From the NCBI RefSeq assembly GCF_910587525.1, contig NZ_CAJULS010000056.1, positions 1-14,004 of the forward strand: a stretch of DNA of 14,004 nt, in the 5' to 3' direction. How positions within the stretch are numbered: the stretch's first letter is position 1; each line of letters begins with the position of its first letter. A program made the position numbers and the translations under genes. Under the pieces are notes generated by a model, which was not told the DNA's origin, did not search any database, and saw only the letters and a list, made by a program, of their open reading frames with translations. Positions 7,433 through 13,704 of the stretch are shown one piece after another. The DNA is from an uncultured Oscillibacter sp. (GTDB lineage Bacteria; Bacillota; Clostridia; Oscillospirales; Oscillospiraceae).

Positions 7433-7906
7433 GTGAAAGCAGGTGGGAGCTGTTTGAAAACGGTTTTGATGACATTTTTTATGGCGATGCTGCCGGTGGT
7501 GGAGCTGCGGGGAGCCATCCCCTTCGGCGTAGCCGCCGGACTGCATCCTCTGACGGCTATGGGCGCGGCTGTGCTGGGCAATCTGTTTCCCGTGCCCCTT
7601 ATTCTGCTTCTGCTCCGGTACGCCTTTCGCTGGCTCCGCCGCTTCCCCCGGCTGGGCGCACTGATTGACCGTCTGGAGCGCCGGGCGCATCTGAAAGGCC
7701 GCAAGGTGCGCAAATACCGAACCCTGGGTCTGATCCTGCTGGTGGCGGTTCCCCTGCCGGGCACCGGCGCCTGGACCGGGGCTCTGGTCGCAGACGTGCT
7801 GGACATCCGGATGCGGACGGCGCTGCCGGCCATCGTCCTTGGCGTAGTGGCCGCCGGCGCGTTTGTAACAGCGATGACCTGCGGTGTGGCGGGAATGCTG
7901 GGATAG
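7433..7906 (+). CDS. Small multidrug-export family (COG2426/PF06695-type) membrane protein
   Basis: A protein of up to 157 residues with about four hydrophobic segments. The family signatures are clear: MLPVVELRGAIPFGVA near the N-terminus and AVPLPGTGAWTGALVA in the second half, with a basic cytoplasmic stretch between them (RRFPRLGALIDRLERRAHLKGRKVRK). The family is labelled small multidrug export in databases, but transport has not been well shown and the substrate is unknown. The start is uncertain. GTG at 7433 is only one base after AGGAG; a TTG at 7454, 4 nt after GGTGGGAG, gives 150 residues and a family-like N-terminus (LKTVLMTFFMAMLPVVELRG). The gene is monocistronic, with its own promoter in the nested palindrome and a terminator right behind it. 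Confidence 0.85.
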   Translation: MKAGGSCLKTVLMTFFMAMLPVVELRGAIPFGVAAGLHPLTAMGAAVLGNLFPVPLILLLLRYAFRWLRRFPRLGALIDRLERRAHLKGRKVRKYRTLGLILLVAVPLPGTGAWTGALVADVLDIRMRTALPAIVLGVVAAGAFVTAMTCGVAGMLG

Positions 7907-7917
7907 CGTTTTGATAT

Positions 7918-7948
7918 AACCGGGCAGACGCGCTTCTGCCCGGTTTTT
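7918..7948 (+). terminator. Terminator of the small export-family gene
   Basis: A perfect 9-bp stem, CCGGGCAGA (7920-7928) with TCTGCCCGG (7935-7943), has a 6-nt loop and is followed by TTTTT. It starts 12 nt past the stop codon at 7906. Flanking A/T pairs could extend the stem, but the minus-strand side lacks a good T-run, so termination of the converging gene is less certain. Confidence 0.88.
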
Positions 7949-8010
7949 CCTCCCCCTGCGCCGGAAGAGCGCCGCTGCCGCCACAAGGCGCGCCCCATGA
8001 ATGTAAATAC

Positions 8011-8379
8011 TCATTCCGCCCCCTGCAATTCCAGAACCTCCACCGCCTCCTGCCCGGCAGCGGTGAGGGCCGCGCTGCCGCGGAGGGGATACTCCCCATA
8101 GGCGGCGTAGTCGAAATTCCTCAGGGGCAGATCGTAGTCCAGGCTCACCAGCCCCTTCAATTGCAGCCACGACAGGGCCTCGCTGTACTCCGCCGGGGTG
8201 TAGTCCGCCTCCTCCAGGCAGACCGGCGTCTCGCCGTCGTACCGGCGGGCCACCGGCAAAAAGGCCACCTCTCCCAGCCGCAGCAGCAGCGCTGCCTCCG
8301 GCGGCGTCAGCACGATCTCCCGGCGGCAGCCGCCTCCGCATCCGCCGCATTTTTCGCAATTTGATGTTCCGCAGCCCAA
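8011..8379 (-). CDS. Small protein with five-Cys N-terminus and winged-helix-like body
   Basis: A 122-residue protein I cannot assign to a named family. The N-terminus is a Cys/Gly cluster, C3-x4-C8-x2-C11-x2-C14-x3-C18, likely to bind metal or an Fe-S cluster. The rest reads like a winged-helix domain: LTPPEAALLLRLGEVAFLPVARR, then YTPAEYSEALSWLQLKGLVSLDYD and a closing ALTAAGQEAVEVLEL helix, which resembles the end of MarR- and FeoC-type folds. No signal or membrane segment. TTG at 8379 is preferred because GGAGGAGG lies 7 nt upstream; a GTG at 8385 would touch that ribosome site. A transcription-factor or metal-sensor role is inference only. It has its own promoter, is divergent from the acetyltransferase and converges on the export-family gene. 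Confidence 0.75.
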   Translation of the reverse strand: MGCGTSNCEKCGGCGGGCRREIVLTPPEAALLLRLGEVAFLPVARRYDGETPVCLEEADYTPAEYSEALSWLQLKGLVSLDYDLPLRNFDYAAYGEYPLRGSAALTAAGQEAVEVLELQGAE

Positions 8380-8436
8380 ATTCACTCCTCCTCCATATGT
8401 ATTCCAGCTTGCTCCGCCGGGCGTTTTTTATTCCGA

Positions 8437-8465
8437 ATTATATCACACGGCCCAGTCTGCCGCAA
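8437..8465 (-). promoter_or_regulatory. Promoter of the Cys-cluster winged-helix gene
   Basis: On the minus strand, TTGCGG (8460-8465) and a perfect TATAAT (8437-8442) are separated by 17 nt, with TG one base before the -10 (extended -10). It would start transcription near 8430, about 50 nt before the start codon. Confidence 0.65.
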
Positions 8466-8481
8466 GCAGCGGAAATTCCTC

Positions 8482-8510
8482 TTGAAAAACATGGTTCCAT
8501 CGGGTATGAT
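8482..8510 (+). promoter_or_regulatory. Promoter of the GNAT acetyltransferase gene
   Basis: TTGAAA (8482-8487) and TATGAT (8505-8510) are separated by 17 nt. The predicted start near 8517 leaves a leader of about 20 nt that contains the AAGGAGG ribosome site (8524-8530). It is back to back with the divergent minus-strand promoter. Confidence 0.7.
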
Positions 8511-8537
8511 GGAGAAAAATTTCAAGGAGGGCGCCGC

Positions 8538-9047
8538 ATGCGGATCAGACAGGAGTGCGAAGCAGATTATCCGGAGATCTGCCGGCTGGTTAAAGACGCC
8601 TTTGCCGGCGCCGAGCACGCCGACGGCAGCGAACAGGATCTGGTGGAGGCCCTGCGGAAGGGAGCGGCCTATCTGCCGGAGCTGGCCCTTGTGGCGGAGG
8701 TAAACGGTATCCTGGCCGGCCACATTATGCTGACCCGGGCGGCTGTGGGCGGCGACCCCGTTCTGGCGCTGGCCCCTCTCTCTGTAAGGCCGGAGTTTCA
8801 GCGGCAGGGGGTGGGCGCCGCCCTGATGGAGGAGGCCCACAGGCGGGCCGCAGCCTTGGGAGCCGCCTATATCCTGGTTTTGGGAAGCGAACACTATTAT
8901 CCCCGGGCGGGCTACCGCCCGGCGGAAGAGTTCGGCGTCACTGTCCCGGAGGGGATTCCCTCCGCCAATTTCATGGTGCTAAAGCTCCGGGAGGACGCGG
9001 AGCCGCTCAATGGCGCGGTGAACTACGCGCCGGAGTTCGGATTGTGA
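8538..9047 (+). CDS. GNAT family N-acetyltransferase (YhbS-like)
   Basis: A 169-residue single-domain GNAT. The beta-4/alpha-3 acetyl-CoA motif is intact: LAPLSVRPEFQRQGVGAALM, with the Q-R-Q-G-V-G pyrophosphate loop at residues 88-93. The N-terminal RIRQECEADYPEICRLVKDAF and the later LGSEHYYPRAGYRPA resemble the YhbS group (COG3153) of predicted acetyltransferases. These transfer acetyl from acetyl-CoA to an amine; the acceptor is not predictable here. ATG at 8538 was chosen because AAGGAGG sits 7 nt upstream; the open frame extends to 8361, but that part overlaps the promoters and the divergent gene. The aminotransferase promoter begins two bases past its stop codon, so readthrough into that gene is possible. 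Confidence 0.88.
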   Translation: MRIRQECEADYPEICRLVKDAFAGAEHADGSEQDLVEALRKGAAYLPELALVAEVNGILAGHIMLTRAAVGGDPVLALAPLSVRPEFQRQGVGAALMEEAHRRAAALGAAYILVLGSEHYYPRAGYRPAEEFGVTVPEGIPSANFMVLKLREDAEPLNGAVNYAPEFGL

Positions 9048-9048
9048 T

Positions 9049-9077
9049 TTGACAGACGCCCCCAGCCGTGGTAATCT
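9049..9077 (+). promoter_or_regulatory. Promoter of the aminotransferase gene
   Basis: A perfect -35 TTGACA (9049-9054) is followed after 17 nt by TAATCT (9072-9077), with TG just before it as an extended -10. The -10 itself is weak. It starts two bases past the acetyltransferase stop codon. Confidence 0.55.
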
Positions 9078-9128
9078 CTCTTTATCCGAACCTTGACCCC
9101 AGACAACAAAAGGAGTGTGACCCCCCCT

Positions 9129-10310
9129 ATGGTCTCAGAAACCATGTACGCCCTTGGCTCCAAGCGGTCCTGCATCCGGGAGCTCTTTGAATACGGCCTG
9201 AAACAGGCAAAAATCGTGGGTAAGGAAAACGTCTACGACTTCTCCATCGGCAATCCCTCCATCCCCTCCCCTCCGGAGGTGAATGAGGCCTTCATCTCCA
9301 TCGTTCGGGACCGGGACAGCCTGTCCGTTCACGGCTATACCACCGCCGGAGGCAGCGACGAGGCCCGCGCCGCCGTGGCGGCGGACCTGAACGCCCGCTA
9401 TGACGCCCACATCAAGCCCCAGAACCTCTTTTTCACCTGCGGCGCGGCTCCGGCGCTGATTGCCGCCATCCGGGCCCTGGCCGTTGAGGGGGCTGAGATC
9501 ATGGCCATCGCCCCCTACTTCGCCGAGTACCGCCCCTTTGTGGAGGCCAACGGCCCCAAATTTGTGGTGGTGCCCGCCGACCGGGACGCTTTCCAGATCC
9601 GCTTTGACGAGCTGGAAGCCCGCATCACCTCCCATACCCAGGGTATCATCGTCAACTCCCCCTGCAACCCCTCCGGCGTGGTCTACACCCGGGAGACGCT
9701 GGAGCGCCTGGGGGAGATTCTTACCCGCAAGTCTCAGGAGTACGGCCACCCCATCTACATCCTGGCGGACGAGCCCTACAGGGAGCTGAGCTACGACGGC
9801 GCGGAGCCGCCCTTCATCCCCAACATCTACCCCAACACCATTGTCTGCTACTCTTACTCCAAGTCCCTCTCTCTTCCGGGGGAGCGCATCGGCTACGTCT
9901 GCGTCCCGGACCGGGCGGAGGACAGTCCGCGGGTCTACGCCGCCGTGGCCGGAGCGGCCCGGGTGCTGGGCCATGTCTGCGCCCCCTCCCTCCAGCAGCT
10001 GGTGGTGGCAAAATGCGCCGCGGTGCGTCCAGACCTCAACGCCTACGACCGCAACCGAACTGCCCTCTACGAGGCCCTGACGGAATACGGCTATCACTGC
10101 GCCAAACCCACGGGGGCCTTCTACATGTTCGTCCAGGCCCCTGGTGGGGACGCCCAGGCCTTCTCCGACCGGGCCAAGGAGAAAAATCTGCTGGTGGTCC
10201 CCGGCGGCGACTTCGGCTGCCCGGACTACTTCCGGGTCAGCACCTGTGTGGACTACGACATGATCCAGCGGAGCCTGCCGGTGTTCAGGGAGCTGATTGA
10301 GACCGCGTGA
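9129..10310 (+). CDS. Class I/II PLP-dependent aminotransferase (AspB-like)
   Basis: A 393-residue fold-type I aminotransferase, about the usual length. The catalytic set is complete: NSPCNP with Asn180, ADEPY with Asp214 and Tyr217 (pyridine N and O contacts), YSYSKSLSLPGERIGY with Lys245 as the Schiff-base lysine, and FRVSTC with Arg369 as the likely substrate carboxylate-binding residue. It would transfer an amino group between an amino acid and a 2-oxo acid in the cytosol; substrate choice (Asp, Ala, aromatic or other) cannot be read from the sequence. ATG at 9129 was chosen. AAAAGGAG lies about 13 nt upstream, a little far. An in-frame GTG at 9117 is too close to it, and a TTG at 9093 is also open. 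No biosynthetic partner genes are adjacent. It converges on the feo operon. Confidence 0.9.
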   Translation: MVSETMYALGSKRSCIRELFEYGLKQAKIVGKENVYDFSIGNPSIPSPPEVNEAFISIVRDRDSLSVHGYTTAGGSDEARAAVAADLNARYDAHIKPQNLFFTCGAAPALIAAIRALAVEGAEIMAIAPYFAEYRPFVEANGPKFVVVPADRDAFQIRFDELEARITSHTQGIIVNSPCNPSGVVYTRETLERLGEILTRKSQEYGHPIYILADEPYRELSYDGAEPPFIPNIYPNTIVCYSYSKSLSLPGERIGYVCVPDRAEDSPRVYAAVAGAARVLGHVCAPSLQQLVVAKCAAVRPDLNAYDRNRTALYEALTEYGYHCAKPTGAFYMFVQAPGGDAQAFSDRAKEKNLLVVPGGDFGCPDYFRVSTCVDYDMIQRSLPVFRELIETA

Positions 10311-10324
10311 CACACCGGCGGTCC

Positions 10325-10372
10325 CCCAATCACAGCGGACAATTGGGAGGCGGGCCGCCGAGGACGGCGGCC
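10325..10372. other. Two consecutive hairpins after the aminotransferase gene
   Basis: CCCAAT (10325-10330) pairs with ATTGGG (10342-10347), and GGCCGCC (10353-10359) pairs with GGCGGCC (10366-10372). Neither is followed by a T-run, so they are not typical terminators. They may protect the mRNA 3' end or be incidental. Confidence 0.3.
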
Positions 10373-10401
10373 TCGTGTCCGTAATTTTGCAAACCGCTAT
10401 T

Positions 10402-10438
10402 AAAGCGCGGGAGATGGTCTGCCATCTCCCGCGCTTTT
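10402..10438. terminator. Bidirectional terminator between aminotransferase and feo operon
   Basis: A perfect 13-bp G/C-rich stem (10405-10417 with 10422-10434), extended by three A/T pairs, has a TCTG loop. On the plus side TTTTCT follows; on the minus side TTTAATAG follows. It lies between two converging transcription units. Confidence 0.88.
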
Positions 10439-10477
10439 CTGCGGCGGGACCGCTTCCCATCAGTCCCGACCGCCCCG

Positions 10478-10627
10478 TTATTTACAGTGATGGCACCCGC
10501 CGCAGCTGCCGCAGTCGCCATTGCAGTGCCCGCCCGCCTTGTGGGACTTCCACAGAGAGCGGACCGCAAGTCCCACAACAACTGCCAGCGCCAGTAGTGC
10601 GACGCCGTTGCCTATCAGTGCGTTCAT
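10478..10627 (-). CDS. FeoB-associated Cys-rich membrane protein
   Basis: A 49-residue protein. Residues ~4-25 form one hydrophobic membrane helix (ALIGNGVALLALAVVVGLAV), followed by a short basic stretch (RSLWKSHK) and a C-terminal cluster C35-x3-C39-x2-C42-x2-C45-x2-C48. This is the architecture of the small FeoB-associated Cys-rich proteins found after feoB in Firmicutes. It starts 10 nt after the feoB stop, and its AAGGAGG ribosome site overlaps that stop, so it is co-transcribed and probably translationally coupled. Family knowledge suggests it assists FeoB, perhaps by handling Fe(II) or redox chemistry at the membrane; the exact role is not established. The operon terminator follows at 10402-10438. 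It is easily missed because of its length. Confidence 0.92.
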   Translation of the reverse strand: MNALIGNGVALLALAVVVGLAVRSLWKSHKAGGHCNGDCGSCGGCHHCK

Positions 10628-10637
10628 CACAGCCTCC

Positions 10638-12842
10638 TTAGGACCGCATGGCGGCTACAGAGGTCAGGCGGTAACCATCGCTCTCCCCCCGATAGCCCTT
10701 GCGGAACAGCAGATAGAGGATACCCGCCAGCAGAACCACCGCCGCAGCGGTGCCTAGGCCGAGGCTGGCCTCGCCGGTAAACAGGCCGCCGATTTGGAAC
10801 ACGATCAGGGAGATCACATAGGCGAAGCCGCACATATAGCCGATGGCTCCGCAGGTCCATTTGGCATTGTTCATCTCCCGCTTGATGGCGCCCATGGCGG
10901 CAAAGCAGGGAGCACAGAGGAGGTTAAAAATCATGAAGCTGTAAGCGGACATCACGCCGAATTCTGCGCCAATGGCGGCATAGATATCGGAGGCGTCCTC
11001 CAGCAAGTCCGCCTCACCGGCGTAGTGGTAGGCCACACCGAAGAAGTTGACGACCTCTTCCTTGGCAATCAGGCCGGTGAAGGTGGCGGTGGTAGCTTTC
11101 CAGGCCATGTCACCCACCCAGCCCAGAGGTGCGAAGATGATGGCGATGGCGCCGCCGATGGAGGCCAGCAGGGAGTCGTTGTTGTCCTCCACAGCCTGGA
11201 ATACGCCGTCCACAACGCCATAGCCCTGGAGGAGCCAGAGGACAATGGAGCTCAGCAGAATAATGGTACCGGCCCGCTTGATGAAGCTCCAGCCACGCTC
11301 CCAGGTAGCCCGCAGGACGTTGCTCATAGATGGGGCGTGATAGGCGGGCAGCTCCATGACAAAGGGGGCAGGCTCGCCTGCAAAGGCTTTGAATTTCTTC
11401 AGCATGATGCCGGAGATCACCACGGCGGCGATGCCGATAAAAAATGCAGACACAGCAACCAGCGCGGACCCGCCGAACACCGCGCCGGCGAAGAGGCCGA
11501 TAATAGGCATCTTGGCCCCGCAGGGGATGAAGCCGGTGGTCATGATGGTCATCTTCCGGTCCCGGTCCTGCTCAATGGTCCGGGAGGCCATGATGCCGGG
11601 GACGCCGCAGCCCGTGGCCACCAGCATGGGGATAAAGCTCTTGCCGGAGAGGCCGAAGCGGCGGAAGATCCGGTCCATGATGAAGGCGACACGGGCCATG
11701 TAGCCCACATCCTCCAAAACGGCCAGCAGGAAGAACAGCACCAGCATCTGGGGCACAAAGCCCAGCACCGCGCCCACGCCGGCCACAATGCCGTCTTGGA
11801 TCAATCCGTAGAGCCAGCCGTCCCCGGCCACATGCAGCGCACCCAGGATGGTGTCAAACAGGCCGGGAACCCACTCGCCAAACAGTACGTCGTTGGCCCA
11901 GTCGGTACCCATAGTGCCGATGGAGATGGCCCAGCCCCCCATGGCAATGGCGTAAATGCAGAACATGACCACCGCGAAGATGGGCAAAGCCAGAATACGG
12001 TTGGTGACGATCTGGTCAATCTTGTCGGAGGCCGAGAGGCTGTGCCTGGCGGCCCTTTTCTTCACCGCCCTGGTGACCACGGAGTTGATGTACGCATAGC
12101 GCTGGTTGGTGATGATGGATTCCGCATCATCGTCCAGTTCGGTTTCGCAGTCCACAATGTGCTGTTCCAGGTGGGCTCTCAGTTCGCCGTTTAGGGCCAG
12201 CTCCTCCAGAACCTTTTCGTCCCGTTCAAAGATCTTGATGGCGTACCAGCGGAGATACCGCTCATCCACCAGGCCGGAAATGGACTCCTCAATATGGGCA
12301 ATGGCGTGTTCCACGCTGCCGGTGAACACATGGGGCAGCTCGCGGGTTCTCACAGCCTGAGCGGCCTGGACGGCGGCCTCTGCGGCCTCCTGGCTGCCCA
12401 CCTTTTTCAGGGCGCTCATCTCCACCACGGTGCAGCCCAGCGCCTGGCTCAGCTTCTGAAGGTCGATCTCGTCGCCGTTTTTTCGCACCAGGTCGATCAT
12501 GTTCACCGCCACAGTCACCGGCAGCCCCAGCTCAATGAGCTGGGTGGTGAGGTACAGGTTCCGCTCGATATTGGTGCCGTCCACAATGTTCAAAATGGCG
12601 TTGGGCTTCTCATTTACCAGATATCCCCGGGCGACCACCTCTTCCAGGGTGTAGGGGGACAGGGAGTAAATGCCGGGCAAGTCCTGAATAACCACGTCCC
12701 TGTGGCCCTTGAGCTTGCCCTCTTTTTTTTCTACAGTCACGCCAGGCCAGTTGCCCACGTATTGGCTGGATCCGGTCAGATCGTTGAACAACGTAGTCTT
12801 GCCGCAGTTCGGATTGCCGGCCAGCGCAATTTTGATATCCAT
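10638..12842 (-). CDS. feoB: Ferrous iron transporter FeoB
   Basis: A 734-residue FeoB, close to full family length. The N-terminal G domain is complete: G1 GNPNCGKT (9-16), switch I/G2 around VGNWPGVTVEK (29-39), G3 DLPG (54-57), G4 NMID (114-117) and G5 SALK (143-146). A helical GDI-like region follows, then the membrane domain with the two conserved Gate motifs, including GCGVPGIMASRTIE (Cys412) and FIPCGAKMPI (Cys441). It imports Fe(II) across the cytoplasmic membrane with NTP hydrolysis by the G domain. ATG at 12842 was chosen: GAGAGGAG lies about 10 nt upstream, while a TTG at 12860 would place the ribosome site inside the gene. The two FeoA genes precede it across a 265-nt gap with a hairpin/T-run and an iron-box-like site; the Cys-rich partner follows closely. 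No FeoA domain is fused. Confidence 0.98.
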   Translation of the reverse strand: MDIKIALAGNPNCGKTTLFNDLTGSSQYVGNWPGVTVEKKEGKLKGHRDVVIQDLPGIYSLSPYTLEEVVARGYLVNEKPNAILNIVDGTNIERNLYLTTQLIELGLPVTVAVNMIDLVRKNGDEIDLQKLSQALGCTVVEMSALKKVGSQEAAEAAVQAAQAVRTRELPHVFTGSVEHAIAHIEESISGLVDERYLRWYAIKIFERDEKVLEELALNGELRAHLEQHIVDCETELDDDAESIITNQRYAYINSVVTRAVKKRAARHSLSASDKIDQIVTNRILALPIFAVVMFCIYAIAMGGWAISIGTMGTDWANDVLFGEWVPGLFDTILGALHVAGDGWLYGLIQDGIVAGVGAVLGFVPQMLVLFFLLAVLEDVGYMARVAFIMDRIFRRFGLSGKSFIPMLVATGCGVPGIMASRTIEQDRDRKMTIMTTGFIPCGAKMPIIGLFAGAVFGGSALVAVSAFFIGIAAVVISGIMLKKFKAFAGEPAPFVMELPAYHAPSMSNVLRATWERGWSFIKRAGTIILLSSIVLWLLQGYGVVDGVFQAVEDNNDSLLASIGGAIAIIFAPLGWVGDMAWKATTATFTGLIAKEEVVNFFGVAYHYAGEADLLEDASDIYAAIGAEFGVMSAYSFMIFNLLCAPCFAAMGAIKREMNNAKWTCGAIGYMCGFAYVISLIVFQIGGLFTGEASLGLGTAAAVVLLAGILYLLFRKGYRGESDGYRLTSVAAMRS

Positions 12843-12862
12843 TTCACATTCTCCTCTCAAAG

Positions 12863-12876
12863 TTATTCTAAACTAA
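12863..12876 (-). promoter_or_regulatory. DtxR/IdeR-like iron box upstream of feoB
   Basis: Minus-strand TTAGTTTAGAATAA shares the TTAGnTT...TAA pattern with the two boxes upstream of feoA1, with one deviation (A for C at position 11). It includes TAGAAT, a possible -10, about 25 nt before the feoB start. A separate feoB promoter is possible, but no good -35 was found. Confidence 0.5.
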
Positions 12877-12885
12877 CTGCGCCCC

Positions 12886-12908
12886 GAAAAACCAGCGCCC
12901 GTGGGCGC
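12886..12908 (-). terminator. Hairpin with T-run between feoA2 and feoB
   Basis: GCGCCC (12895-12900) and GGGCGC (12903-12908) form a short G/C stem; on the minus strand it is followed by TGGTTTTTC. It could partly terminate or attenuate feoA transcription before feoB. The loop is tight (4 nt if five pairs form), so strength is uncertain. Confidence 0.55.
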
Positions 12909-12912
12909 AAAG

Positions 12913-12941
12913 AAAAGGCCATGAAAAGGCCATGAAAAGGC
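12913..12941. repeat. 11-bp tandem repeat, about 2.6 copies
   Basis: AAAAGGCCATG is repeated at 12913-12923 and 12924-12934, with a partial third copy (AAAAGGC) to 12941. It lies in the non-coding gap between feoA2 and feoB. Copy number could vary by slippage. Confidence 0.7.
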
Positions 12942-13107
12942 TGTGGTTTTCCGGTTGATTTGCCGAAGACAAATGAAAGATTTTCCATGATTCCGGCCGC
13001 CGAGCGGCAGGCCTCCAAATGGCAGCGCCGTTTAAAAACCGAGATATCAGACCGGCTGTCTGGGAAGACCGCAGGCCTTTTTGACGGTCCGCCGGAACAA
13101 AGCCCCC

Positions 13108-13329
13108 TCAGGAAACCTCAATCATAGAGGCGTCCCCTTTGCGGACACTGAGCTCGTATCCCCGGACATTCAGCTCCATGGGATCCCCCAAAGGGGCTAC
13201 CTTCCGTATGTGGAGCTCTACGCCCTTGGTAATTCCCATATCCATGATCCGGCGCTTCACCGGACCCTCGCCGTGGAGCTTCACCACAGTGACGGTCTCA
13301 CCCACCCTGGCGTCTTTTAATGTTTTCAT
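13108..13329 (-). CDS. feoA: FeoA family protein (second copy)
   Basis: A 73-residue protein with the FeoA SH3-like beta-barrel pattern: TLKDARVGETVTVVKLHGEGPVKRRIMDMGITKGVELHIRKVAPLGDPMELNVRGYELSVRKGDA. The RIMDMGITKG and APLGDPMELNVRGYELSVRK stretches are the classic FeoA core. FeoA is a small cytosolic protein needed for FeoB-mediated Fe(II) uptake, probably through contact with FeoB. The ATG at 13329 has an AGGAGG ribosome site about 8 nt upstream. It starts 18 nt after the first FeoA gene ends, so the pair is one operon. It is the more canonical of the two FeoA proteins. Confidence 0.95.
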   Translation of the reverse strand: MKTLKDARVGETVTVVKLHGEGPVKRRIMDMGITKGVELHIRKVAPLGDPMELNVRGYELSVRKGDASMIEVS

Positions 13330-13347
13330 GCTGCTTTCCTCCTGTCC

Positions 13348-13560
13348 TCATATCATAATGCGGTTTGCCATGGTGCGGTCCAACGCCACACGGCTGTCCT
13401 TCACCTGTAAGATTAGATTTCCGGCGATCTCGCTGACCACCGTCACAGCACAGTCCGTCACAAACCCCAGTTCTGCCAGGTACTGGCGGATCTCGTCCTT
13501 CCCGGTGATTTTCCGAATGGTCACAGTCTCGCCTGGCTTTACCATTGACAATGGCACCAT
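13348..13560 (-). CDS. feoA: FeoA family protein (first copy, divergent type)
   Basis: A 70-residue FeoA-like protein. The pattern MVKPGETVTIRKITGKDEIRQYLAELGFVTDCAVTVVSEIAGNLILQVKDSRVALDRTMANRIMI matches the second FeoA type common in Clostridia: it has GNLILQVKDSRVALD where the canonical copy has DPMELNVRGYELSVRK. The two paralogues are clearly different, so they are unlikely to be a recent duplication and may have separate roles. The ATG at 13560 is preferred because GGAGGGAG ends 7 nt upstream; a GTG at 13566 is also in frame but only about 3 nt from it. It is the first gene of the operon, downstream of a strong promoter and two iron-box-like sites. Confidence 0.92.
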   Translation of the reverse strand: MVPLSMVKPGETVTIRKITGKDEIRQYLAELGFVTDCAVTVVSEIAGNLILQVKDSRVALDRTMANRIMI

Positions 13561-13581
13561 AAACACGCTCCCTCCATGTAA

Positions 13582-13595
13582 TTAGTTAAAACTAA
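13582..13595 (-). promoter_or_regulatory. DtxR/IdeR-like iron box, feoA1-proximal
   Basis: Minus-strand TTAGTTTTAACTAA is a symmetric site (TTAGTT and AACTAA around TT) between the promoter and the feoA1 start. It shares TTAGnTTnnnCTAA with the distal box and resembles the known DtxR/IdeR consensus. A bound repressor here would block transcription under iron-replete conditions (inference). Confidence 0.6.
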
Positions 13596-13613
13596 CCGCT
13601 GTCGGAAAAATAA

Positions 13614-13633
13614 GGGTTAGCTAAATCTAACCC
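13614..13633 (-). promoter_or_regulatory. DtxR/IdeR-like iron box, promoter-proximal
   Basis: GGGTTAG and CTAACCC form perfect 7-bp inverted arms around 6 nt. The minus-strand core TTAGATTTAGCTAACC matches 13 of 16 positions of the DtxR/IdeR consensus as I remember it (TTAGGTTAGGCTAACC). It sits just downstream of the predicted start point, a typical repressor position. Confidence 0.65.
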
Positions 13634-13646
13634 TGTTTTCGTGGAA

Positions 13647-13676
13647 AGTTTAACACAAAAGTCCTGCATTTGTCAA
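13647..13676 (-). promoter_or_regulatory. Promoter of the feo operon
   Basis: On the minus strand a perfect TTGACA (13671-13676) is followed after 18 nt by TAAACT (13647-13652), with TG just upstream (extended -10). Transcription would start near 13640, immediately before the two iron-box-like sites. Confidence 0.65.
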
Positions 13677-13704
13677 GAGGCAGAAATCTGGTTTTTGGAT
13701 TTTG

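Larger units (their letters stand above)
12843..13107. other. 265-nt gap between feoA2 and feoB
   Basis: This gap is unusually long for a feo operon. It holds, in the direction of transcription, small stems (GCCGC/GCGGC at 12996-13008 and ATTTG/CAAAT at about 12958-12974), the 11-bp tandem repeat, the hairpin with T-run, the third iron-box-like site and the feoB ribosome site. A 41-codon open frame (12988 to 12863, minus) has no convincing ribosome site. No known riboswitch was recognised. Confidence 0.6.

Noticed and set aside
9135..10460. A 441-codon minus-strand frame opposite the aminotransferase
   Set aside because: The opposite strand has an intact aminotransferase with all catalytic residues; the antisense product is Gly/Val-rich, shows no family pattern and crosses the bidirectional terminator.
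10794..12194. A 466-codon plus-strand frame opposite feoB
   Set aside because: It is Gly/His/Asp-rich with no domain or ribosome site and lies fully inside the clear feoB gene.
12863..12988. A 41-codon minus-strand frame between feoA2 and feoB
   Set aside because: It starts with ATG but has no good ribosome site, runs through the tandem repeat and hairpin, and resembles no known small protein. Kept only as a remote possibility.
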